Shown here: positions 55,507-62,878 of the stretch, piece by piece | Position numbering within the stretch: the first letter of the stretch is position 1 | How the letters are laid out: every line of letters starts with the position of its first letter | DNA from: Bolinopsis microptera | Lineage: Eukaryota > Ctenophora > Tentaculata > Lobata > Bolinopsidae | Assembly: GCF_026151205.1 (NCBI RefSeq) | Contig: NC_087074.1 | Span: 18,799,240 to 18,863,239 of the forward strand | Direction: 5' to 3' | Length of the DNA: 64,000 nt | Position numbers and translations under genes: made by a program | Notes under the pieces: generated by a model | Database searches by the model: none | What the model saw: only the letters and a program-made list of their open reading frames with translations | What the model was told of the DNA's origin: nothing

Positions 55507-57387
55507 TTACATGTTTTTTGAGTACTCTGTTCTTTGTCGAAGACTCTCTTTCTCCAGCATTATGATGGGACAGTTTTCAGCACCAGAGTGATGGGTGTTA
55601 CAAGATTCTCTGTATGATTCATAAGTGGAGTGTGAGCAGTTGGTGCATCTGTGACTTCTTCTGACCTCTTTGTAGGGACAAGCCCGGGTTATGTGTGATG
55701 CACTACAATACATACAAATAACATCAGTTTCCTGGCACTGAGATGAAATGTGTCCCAGTTTCTGACATCGGAAGCACTGCTTAAGATCAAATCTATCAAC
55801 TACTTTACATCTGGAATTTCCTATGTAAATGGACTGATTGTTTAACAGGAAATGCCTTATATCAGGAGACACTTTAATCCCAACAGTAGTGTAGTCTCTT
55901 CCATAATTGACATACACAACTTTAAATGTTCTATCATGCTTGGTCACCAAATCTTTAACATATTGATTCTTTTGCAGAAGCTTCACTTCCATGAAGGTTT
56001 TAACCTTCTCTCGAAATTCAGGAACTGATAGATTTTCAGAGACAATGTGGGAGATTAAGTTGTTTGGAATATTCGTAACTGTGACTTTCGGGAACATTTT
56101 CTTTGCATCATTAACAGTGATTTTGGACGAAGTTACAGCTAATGAGTTTGCAAGGGCTATTTTCCCGTCCTCTCTATCTTTTTCTGAAGGGAAGGAGATA
56201 ACAATTTTGCCTGTCTTTGGTTTAGGGGTCAAGAAGATCATGGGTATTGTACCAAGGGCTTTGCTAGCTAGCTTTCCTGCTTCTTCAAGATTAATATTAC
56301 TAGCTTCTACATTGAGGACGATAACATGATTATCAGGAGCATTATTATGGATATTGTCAGAGGGAAGTTTTTGCATAGGAGTTTCCTTCTTGGTTAGTTC
56401 TATGTAGTTCTCAGTAGCAGTACTAGTCGGGCTATCTATAGCCGATTCAGGAGACAACGCAACACTGTAGCTCTTTGAAGATGAAAGTGAACTGGTAGAC
56501 TTCATTGGACAAGCACTTAAAGAACTAGATGTTTGCAGGGCTAGGGCTGATGCACTACTAGGGATAGATGATGCACTACTAGGGGTGCTGGATCTTTGTG
56601 TAAGATTTGGTACTTCTGTGAGCAGAGAATCTATGTGTGATTTAAGTTTGATGGAAATAAGTTCTTCTACACTTGACAGTAAACTTACTTTAAAATTGCT
56701 CAAAGTTTCAATCAATGTCTTCTCATCTCCATTGCTGGAAGTTGTATCAGTGGTGATACTAGCCCCACTTTCAGTGCTAGCCACACTTTCAGTGCTAGCC
56801 ACACTCTCAGTGCTAGCCACACTCTTGGTGCTATCCATGCTTGTATTACAAGTTGAGTCCGCAGTTTTAACAGCAGTTTTTGCAAGGAGAGCTTTCTTAC
56901 AGTTAGGACATGTCCAGCCAAAGTCACCATATCTTTGGGAATATGTATTACCGTATTTGTGAATAACTGGCAAAATATTCGTCAGGAAAGTCCGTGCACA
57001 AATAGACGTGGGCATAAGTGTGCCAGCCTTATCCTTACAACATGCGTGGAAAACGTCTTTACAAATCTGACAAGAAATGGACTCATAGGCCATGTTATCA
57101 CTTTTACAGCGACAACACAGCCCTTTGGGATTAAACTTGGGGACTGCTTTTGGGTTAATGGCATTTTTCTTTGGAGGGGCTTTAGAATCTTTAGAAAAAT
57201 CTTTAGAAAAATCTTTAGAAACATCTTTAGAAACATCTTTAGAAACATCTTTAATCTTTAGTATAGGTTTTTTTGATTTAACAGTACCTTTTTCTGAGAG
57301 CTTCTTTCTCTTTTTCTCTGCTTCTTCACTGCTGGGCGTTTGGCCTGCAGCCTTGTCATTTGTCATAGCTTTGAGGCTCGGGATCAT
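55507..57387 (-). CDS. LINE ORF1: PHD-like finger and CCHC knuckles
   Basis: 626 residues from the ATG at 57387. N-terminal Lys-rich region with a degenerate D-V-S-K-D repeat (about 47-67). Then a PHD-type zinc finger, C-C-R-C-K-S ... C-Q-I-C-K-D-V-F-H-A-C-C to W-T-C-P-N-C (about 90-165). Next comes a Ser/Thr-rich linker with repeats of S-T-E-S-V-A. Near the C terminus are zinc knuckles: C-F-R-C-Q-K-L-G-H-I-S-S-Q-C, C-M-Y-C-x-x-x-H-x-x-x-x-C and C-T-N-C. PHD fingers in ORF1 are known in CR1/L2-type LINEs; the knuckles make it a gag-like RNA-binding protein that would package the element's RNA. Confidence 0.88.
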   Translation of the reverse strand: MIPSLKAMTNDKAAGQTPSSEEAEKKRKKLSEKGTVKSKKPILKIKDVSKDVSKDVSKDFSKDFSKDSKAPPKKNAINPKAVPKFNPKGLCCRCKSDNMAYESISCQICKDVFHACCKDKAGTLMPTSICARTFLTNILPVIHKYGNTYSQRYGDFGWTCPNCKKALLAKTAVKTADSTCNTSMDSTKSVASTESVASTESVASTESGASITTDTTSSNGDEKTLIETLSNFKVSLLSSVEELISIKLKSHIDSLLTEVPNLTQRSSTPSSASSIPSSASALALQTSSSLSACPMKSTSSLSSSKSYSVALSPESAIDSPTSTATENYIELTKKETPMQKLPSDNIHNNAPDNHVIVLNVEASNINLEEAGKLASKALGTIPMIFLTPKPKTGKIVISFPSEKDREDGKIALANSLAVTSSKITVNDAKKMFPKVTVTNIPNNLISHIVSENLSVPEFREKVKTFMEVKLLQKNQYVKDLVTKHDRTFKVVYVNYGRDYTTVGIKVSPDIRHFLLNNQSIYIGNSRCKVVDRFDLKQCFRCQKLGHISSQCQETDVICMYCSASHITRACPYKEVRRSHRCTNCSHSTYESYRESCNTHHSGAENCPIIMLEKESLRQRTEYSKNM

Positions 57388-57400
57388 ACCTCAATAAATG

Positions 57401-57542
57401 TAATAGATTTGTAGTGTTGTAATTAGTTTAAAACTCTTAAATCTAGTGTAGTGGACATAAGATTACAGTTATAGTTTTAATGCTTGTAATGGTTGTATTG
57501 TTAGAAAGTTTTAAACGCTTTAATATTTTGTAGAGGTGGAGG
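57401..57542. other. Short shared interval between LINE and pseudokinase gene
   Basis: Only ~155 bases separate the divergent starts of LINE ORF1 and the kinase ORF. Any 5' UTR or promoter of the kinase gene must lie here or across the LINE. tattttgtag|aggtgg just before the ATG resembles a 3' splice site, so the promoter may be further upstream with an intron spanning the LINE. Confidence 0.4.
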
Positions 57543-58457
57543 ATGCCACGAGATGTAAAGATAGAGCATGTTCTGAAATTGGGAGATTTGATCGGAACGG
57601 GTCCTCTGAAAACCAAAGTTTACAAGGGAACTTACGGTGTGAGCTCAAAAATATTCGAAAGCTCCAAGAACACTACTAAAAGAAAGCCGAAGGAAGTTCT
57701 GATAAAAGTTATAAAATCAAAAATTCTGTCAAACTCAATCGACTGGGAGACGTTGCAGACTCTAAACCATCCCAATATTTCTACATATATTGTCGTTCAG
57801 GAGGCAGGTTTATTCGACCCGGTCACGTATGTGGTACAAGACCAGTATTTAAACACCTTGGTGGAGTTTGCGGAGAGAACAGGCGACATGATGGCATCCT
57901 CTGTTAAGAGAGCTGTTAAACATATATCAAGTGGCCTGCAGTACCTTCACAGGAATACCCCCACGCCCATTATACACAAGAACTTGAAACCCTCCAATGT
58001 TCTGGTGAAATGTCCGCTGTTGAACCCTAGTGGATTTGTCTTGACGGACTTTTGGTACAGTGAGCAAACTGGCATCCCTCCGACAACGTCAATGCGCGAT
58101 TTGTCGTGTAAAAACCATGGAATGGATTGTCACGACATCGTCTGTTGGATGGCACCAGAACTTGTAGCAAATAAACAAGCTCAACCTACCCCTATGATGG
58201 ACACGTTCTCTTTTGGTTTAACTTTAAAATATTTACTATCTTCCTCGGATGAGCTGCCGTTTGATGAGTTGGAGGAAATATTGTTCCAGCAACTTGTAGA
58301 GGAGATGATTGAGGAGGAACCGTCCTACAGAATTACTTGTGATGGAGTAGAAAACCATCCACTTCTGGCAATTAATCCCTCGGGGAACGCCAGTGAAAAC
58401 GAGAGGCAAGGATTGGTTACATCAAGAAATCATACGACGAATAGTAACCATGGATGA
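57543..58457 (+). CDS. IRE1/RNase L-like pseudokinase
   Basis: 304 residues, ATG at 57543. Protein-kinase fold: glycine loop I-G-T-G-P-L-K-T-K-V-Y-K-G (17-29, third Gly missing), Lys55 (L-I-K-V-I-K), Glu69, catalytic loop I-I-H-K-N-L-K-P-S-N (143-152), magnesium motif D-F-W (169-171), M-A-P-E-L (203-207) and D-T-F-S-F-G (220-225). HRD is HKN and DFG is DFW, so the catalytic Asp is lost and phosphotransfer is unlikely, as in RNase L. The end (L-V-E-E-M-I-E-E-E-P-S, then N-H-P-L-L) matches the kinase/KEN junction of IRE1 and RNase L. The KEN part follows in another frame. No signal peptide, luminal domain or ankyrin repeats are seen, so it is not canonical IRE1 or RNase L. The last ~20 residues probably are not homologous sequence. 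Confidence 0.8.
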   Translation: MPRDVKIEHVLKLGDLIGTGPLKTKVYKGTYGVSSKIFESSKNTTKRKPKEVLIKVIKSKILSNSIDWETLQTLNHPNISTYIVVQEAGLFDPVTYVVQDQYLNTLVEFAERTGDMMASSVKRAVKHISSGLQYLHRNTPTPIIHKNLKPSNVLVKCPLLNPSGFVLTDFWYSEQTGIPPTTSMRDLSCKNHGMDCHDIVCWMAPELVANKQAQPTPMMDTFSFGLTLKYLLSSSDELPFDELEEILFQQLVEEMIEEEPSYRITCDGVENHPLLAINPSGNASENERQGLVTSRNHTTNSNHG

Positions 58458-58896
58458 GGATAAAAACAGAAATGTAAGCGAACAAGTTGAAAAAGTAACG
58501 CATCTGTTGGCAAGCGAGGTGTTTCCTTGGGGCGGTGAGAATATTGAGGATTCATTTAGCCGACGAATTTATCTACAACTGAACCTCTGTGCAGAGAAGC
58601 CGTATAATCCGGATTCGTTTATGGACTTATTGAGGCTCGTCAAGGACAGTAAGGAATTACTTACCCCTGGAGAGCTTGAATTTAACAGATTGCGACAGGA
58701 AATAGCTGAAGACGCGCTCAGCAAAAGTTTCCCTTTTATCATTCCCCTAATTTACATAAGCATGTCAACACTTGAATCAGTGAAGGAGCAGACCTCCAAG
58801 GATAAGTATAAGAGTCATCGCTATTCCATAGCATCGGTTCACTATCCTTCAATCGAGAGGAAAAATAAACGCAATAAAGCTATGATTCACGAGTGA
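58450..58896 (+). CDS. KEN (RNase L/IRE1 nuclease-type) domain, degenerate, overlapping ORF
   Basis: 148 residues from an ATG at 58450 in an excellent context (aaccATGG). The frame is open back to 58351, and KEN similarity appears to begin before the ATG (D-W-L-H-Q-E-I-I-R-R-I, from about 58411). The core Y-N-P-D-S-F-M-D-L-L-R-L aligns with the KEN segment Y-x-G-x-S-V-x-D-L-L-R-A. The following catalytic R-N-K-x-H-H is replaced by V-K-D-S-K-E. Later, K-S-F-P-F-I-I-P-L-I-Y matches the helix S-R-F-P-x-L-x-x-x-x-Y. The Tyr is kept but the Arg, Asn and His are lost, so ribonuclease activity is doubtful. Its ATG overlaps the kinase stop as ATGGATGA. Either one protein broken by a frameshift between 58351 and 58411, or two overlapping ORFs. 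Confidence 0.65.
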   Translation: MDEDKNRNVSEQVEKVTHLLASEVFPWGGENIEDSFSRRIYLQLNLCAEKPYNPDSFMDLLRLVKDSKELLTPGELEFNRLRQEIAEDALSKSFPFIIPLIYISMSTLESVKEQTSKDKYKSHRYSIASVHYPSIERKNKRNKAMIHE

Positions 58897-60438
58897 TAGT
58901 CGTGAGCCGACCAAATGTTAAAGGAGAATTAACTCAATCTTAAGAAATTTAAATGAATCTAGTAGAGATTAAACTTTTGGCGGACTGTTTCTAAGTTGGC
59001 CATTGAACACGATGGAACTAAGTCAGACTGTGTCAAACGATTTTATCATTTACGCTAATTCAATCTACCTCGTTATTAGCTGAGGATGAATTCGATTTGA
59101 AACACTTCGAAAGTAAACACCCCCACAGATTGGATTACCATTTTCAAGATTCCAGTGCATGCTAAGTGTTTACGGGAACTGCACACGTACTGACAGATCA
59201 GTTCCCTGGAATGTAGCTCCCTCTCACCCTCAAAGGATTGCGCCCAATTATTCCATATTTGGGTACCACCGAGCTTAATAACACACTCCACAGATTCAGT
59301 TGATTTGGTTATATTACCCTTTATATTTCTGTTCCTAATATTAGTGTTCCGTGTTTTCTTAACGTTTGGTAGCCACTAGCCCCGCGTTTTCTCTGGTTTA
59401 CATTCTGCCCTGATCCTTTCTTCAATCTTGATGGATGCACAAACACAGTCTTCTCCAACTTTAAAGGAGCAGTTTGGCATAAAACCTAGCGCTGATTGAT
59501 CGTATGCGAGTTCTATACTCTATGGTGATTGTATAAATATAGGATTATCCATTTTTCTTCAACTTCCATTTTTCTCATATTACTCGACTCGAAAGTATTA
59601 ATATAGTTTTTGCGTATCTGCCGCTGGATAAACCCCCTAGAGGCTAGACCCTAACTAGACCCTAACTAGACCCTAACTAGACCCTAACTAGACCCTAACT
59701 AGACCCTAACTAGACCCTAACTAGACCCTAACTAGACGGCACGTAACGCGTCACGTTATCGATTACAAGATGCGTTACGTGCCGTCTAGCTAGGACGAAA
59801 GAAGAAGAAAGTGACGTCTAACTAGACCGAAGACTCCATCTCGTAATCGATAACATGACGCGTTTCGTGCTGTCTAGCTGGGGTCTTATATATATTAGTC
59901 TTGTGTATTATAACAATAATGTAACATTGTAACTTTAGAGAACTAGAAGAACTCATCATTTAATCATTATGTCATAAAAGTTAAAACTAGAATATTCAAC
60001 ATTTTGCGTCATCATTATATCGTTAATACATATTTTCTTCATAATCGTGTTTAGTTCTAAGATGAAATTTGCTGTTTCTGAGAAATTCCTTTCAGGTAGA
60101 GTGTGTGTAGTCATGTATATGTTATAGAGTATAGTATACACTGTATAGAGTAGTAGGGAGAATTAAGTGAAGTATGAGATATGCGTTAACATCTATTAAT
60201 GAGTTTTTCTCAGATTCGAAACAATGAACACCAATCCTAAATTCTGAGTTTTTCAATCCGTTTGATGTAATTTGATAAATCTGTAATCTGTATGATTTGC
60301 GATAACATCAATAAATTTGGGTAAAACAGTAACATCCCAACAGGAGTATTGAATGAACAGAACCCTTGTAGCTTCTGAAGAATTCCGGTGAACTCGTCTC
60401 CATCATTACACAAAGATCTTACAAAACATGAAACAGAG
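58897..60438. other. Intergenic region with telomere-like array
   Basis: No gene. Contains the 59.64-59.88 kb repeat described separately. The last part should hold the promoter of the zinc-finger gene. Confidence 0.5.
59645..59877. repeat. Telomere-like 11-bp array plus CpG-rich inverted repeats
   Basis: Eight exact units of tagaccctaac (59645-59732) run straight into TAGACGGCACGTAACGC, the left arm of a perfect 18-bp inverted repeat (59732-59749 with 59772-59789). A longer, imperfect 40-bp reverse copy of the whole left segment follows at 59838-59877. The reverse strand of the array contains GTTAGGG, the metazoan telomere core. Confidence 0.85.
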
Positions 60439-61572
60439 ATGAATGTGACAGAAGTTGTTGGATCAGATATAATTGTGACTGAGATTAATGGAACACATTT
60501 GAAGGGAACTGAGAAGATTAACATCGAAAATGCTCAGGTAAAGACGGAGGTGATTGAAAAAGCAGAGCTCGTACCAATGAAACAAGAGTCAGATGATGAA
60601 ACAACAGATTTTGTGTGTCCAATTTGCACGATGTGGTTATCTTCTGACGAAACTTTCATAGCTCATGTTAGAAATCATCACATGTCAAACACTGTGGCCG
60701 TTCAAACGAGGTTTCAAGCTAAACAGAAGCGGAGAGAGTTACCAGGACGACCACAATTCCAGGCCCTCCTCTGCCCAATGTGCACGGAAAGCCTTACATC
60801 TCAGGAAGAATTTTTAGAGCACATTGAAGAACACGAACGACTCACAACTGATCACAATCTTTATCAATGTTCAGAATGTTCTTACACCTCCTCCGTTCGG
60901 AATCATCTAGACATGCACTACAACAGGAGACATGAGAAAAAGACACTGAAATGTTCAGAATGTCCGTACAAAACCTCAGTTAAATACGACTTAGCTAAGC
61001 ACCGTCAGAGGCACTCCCAAGCTGGTTCATTCAAATGTACCACGTGCTCTTTTGCTACCTTCAGAAAAGATAATCTGGTAAACCATCTTAGAAGGCACAC
61101 GGGTGAACGACCTTTCAAATGTACTGAGTGCACGCACGCTACAACCACAAAACAATTACTCAAAAGGCACATGAAGCACCATACTGAAGAGGAAAAGGGT
61201 TTTCACTGTGAACACTGCACCTACGCTGCCTACACTGAAAGGGAAGTAAGAAGGCACGAGCTGCTGCACTTGAAAGAGAGGCCCTTTAAATGTTCAGAGT
61301 GCCCAGTTGCTTTCCACTACAGTGGTGGTCTTGCACGACACAAGAAAACTCACACCGGTGAAAAGCCTTATTCATGCCTGGATTGCGAGTATACCTCCGC
61401 AAGCAATTACAACCTCAAGGTTCATCAGAGAATTCATACTGGAGACAAGCCCTTCAAATGCAAATACTGCCAGTACGCCGCAACTCAGAAGCATGCAGTC
61501 CGACAGCATCAGAGAAACCGACACGGGGAGGAGGAAGCAAATGAAGCAGTTTTAGTTGAGTTGCTGATTTAA
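60439..61572 (+). CDS. Ten-finger C2H2 zinc-finger protein (probable transcription factor)
   Basis: 377 residues from the ATG at 60439; the frame extends upstream only to a non-ATG codon. Ten C2H2 fingers: two atypical N-terminal ones (C-P-I-C and C-P-M-C, separated by a basic linker), then eight in near-continuous array. Linkers include T-G-E-R-P-F, T-G-E-K-P-Y and T-G-D-K-P-F, the TGEKP type seen in DNA-binding arrays. Several fingers have the C-x-x-C-x-[YFH]-x-[TA] form common in REST and ZNF-type repressors, but orthology cannot be claimed. The acidic N terminus has two sumoylation consensus sites, V-K-T-E (about 34-37) and M-K-Q-E (about 47-50), often linked to repression. Nuclear role inferred. 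Candidate AATAAA at 61821. Confidence 0.88.
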   Translation: MNVTEVVGSDIIVTEINGTHLKGTEKINIENAQVKTEVIEKAELVPMKQESDDETTDFVCPICTMWLSSDETFIAHVRNHHMSNTVAVQTRFQAKQKRRELPGRPQFQALLCPMCTESLTSQEEFLEHIEEHERLTTDHNLYQCSECSYTSSVRNHLDMHYNRRHEKKTLKCSECPYKTSVKYDLAKHRQRHSQAGSFKCTTCSFATFRKDNLVNHLRRHTGERPFKCTECTHATTTKQLLKRHMKHHTEEEKGFHCEHCTYAAYTEREVRRHELLHLKERPFKCSECPVAFHYSGGLARHKKTHTGEKPYSCLDCEYTSASNYNLKVHQRIHTGDKPFKCKYCQYAATQKHAVRQHQRNRHGEEEANEAVLVELLI

Positions 61573-61900
61573 AATAACCAATGTTAATTGCGACTCAAGA
61601 GTAATGCATCTGCAAATTACAAAAATTTTTGATATTTTTAATGACCCTCATTTCAAAATGAGAGTCACTAAGTTTTTAAACAATTTTTAACGGTGTATTA
61701 ATTTATGAACAGTAGTTAACCTGGCCCTCATTTTGTGTGTTTTACCCCATACTTTCTGTGTTTTACCCCGTCTACGACCCAAACCTAAATTTTGTTACAT
61801 ACAATACTTTAATTTGATAAAATAAATGATATCCCGTATAATAGTTTAATGTGGAAGATTAAATATTTGAAAATATTACACGGACAACCACTTAACTCAT
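61573..61900. other. Convergent 3' interval
   Basis: 328 bases between the stops of the zinc-finger gene and the minus-strand GPCR. AATAAA on the plus strand at 61821-61826. A near-palindrome caaaatgagagtcac / gaccctcatttcaaaatgag lies at about 61643-61669. Confidence 0.55.
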
Positions 61901-62878
61901 TTAAAAACTTTCTGAACGCCCAAAACTAGGAAAACGTGTCAAACGCTGGTAATGATAATACAATGCCCTCCTTACGAATAACCTAAAACTAGTTATAGAA
62001 CCATAATAAATAAATATATTAGATATCCCATTAACGAGAGTAACATTAAACACAAACTTATAAACTGTAACATCAAAGAAACGTTGCGCTGCTGGCGACA
62101 TGAAAGTCAGATAAGTTCCGTTATTCAGATTAAATGTCACGTACAGCGCCACGGGAAGGAAAGCAATAAGGTAGACTGAGCCTACGTAGAGTGCAGTTAC
62201 AATGCCCTGTCTATTAACCCTCCCAGTGGCTTTCTTTACCACGCTCAACAGAGCTACGGTGGTGCAAAGCACCAGAAGGTTGGGGATTATAATGAATATA
62301 AAACCTTTGACGGGTAATAACCACTTCATTATGGGGGCTGTAGCTGAGAAGCAGCACTTGTAAGTCTTGTAGTTAAAGTAGAAGCTTTGTTTGTCCACTA
62401 TGATATTTGTGATGGGAGAAACAGCAGAGAGGAGCCAGATAGAAATACTGATCCGATGTCCAGATCTAGTGGTTCGTCCGATGGAATGTAGAGGGTAGAG
62501 AAGAGAAAGGAGCTTGCTGATGTGCATGGCACATACCAGTAGGATACCAGAGATAGCACACAAATTACCAAGGCTAGCAAACATGCTGCACAGGAATGTG
62601 CCATACGGCCACTTGTCCCAGATAAGGGACACGAGGGTTGGATGCACTGCAAAAACTGCCAGCAGAATGTCACTAACAGCAATGTTCTTGATGAGGAGGA
62701 CGCTGACTCTGTCCAGTCTGATGGCTCTGTAACGGATTGTGGAGAGAAGGATGATAGAGTTCCCTGCTAGGTTCATCACAAGGACGAGGACACACCATCC
62801 GATCAAGATATACCGTTCTGCTTTTGTCTTTTCTTCGTACTCTAGGAGGTCTAAAGCAGACGAGTTTTTGGAAATCAT
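61901..62878 (-). CDS. Rhodopsin-type GPCR, intronless, divergent
   Basis: 325 residues from the ATG at 62878 (minus strand). Helix 1 has G-N (39-40); helix 2 N-I-A-V-S-D-I-L-L-A with conserved Asp70; Cys97 opens helix 3. The DRY site is replaced by M-H-I-S-K (118-122) followed by L-L-S-L-L-Y-P-L, so both the Asp and Arg are gone. Helix 4 has Trp148. Helix 6 has F-L-P (240-242) in place of C-W-x-P. Helix 7 has N-I-F-I-Y (287-291), with the Pro of NPxxY lost. An S-K-L-type sequence at the end of helix 3 is, from general knowledge, frequent in lineage-specific cnidarian receptors. Loss of both microswitches suggests unusual activation or a non-signalling role. Ligand unknown. Confidence 0.88.
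   Translation of the reverse strand: MISKNSSALDLLEYEEKTKAERYILIGWCVLVLVMNLAGNSIILLSTIRYRAIRLDRVSVLLIKNIAVSDILLAVFAVHPTLVSLIWDKWPYGTFLCSMFASLGNLCAISGILLVCAMHISKLLSLLYPLHSIGRTTRSGHRISISIWLLSAVSPITNIIVDKQSFYFNYKTYKCCFSATAPIMKWLLPVKGFIFIIIPNLLVLCTTVALLSVVKKATGRVNRQGIVTALYVGSVYLIAFLPVALYVTFNLNNGTYLTFMSPAAQRFFDVTVYKFVFNVTLVNGISNIFIYYGSITSFRLFVRRALYYHYQRLTRFPSFGRSESF

Larger units (their letters stand above)
52140..57400 (-). mobile_element. CR1/L2-type non-LTR retrotransposon, both ORFs intact
   Basis: Minus-strand element with ORF1 (57387-55507), a 62-base gap, ORF2 (55444-52508) and a ~370-bp 3' tail ending in duplicated 108-bp units. Little 5' UTR remains before the neighbouring kinase gene at 57543. 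Neither ORF has a stop or frameshift. No clear target-site duplication was found. Confidence 0.85.

Noticed and set aside
57543-58896. Canonical IRE1 (ERN1) or RNase L orthologue
   Set aside because: No signal peptide, luminal domain, transmembrane segment or ankyrin repeats, and catalytic residues are replaced.
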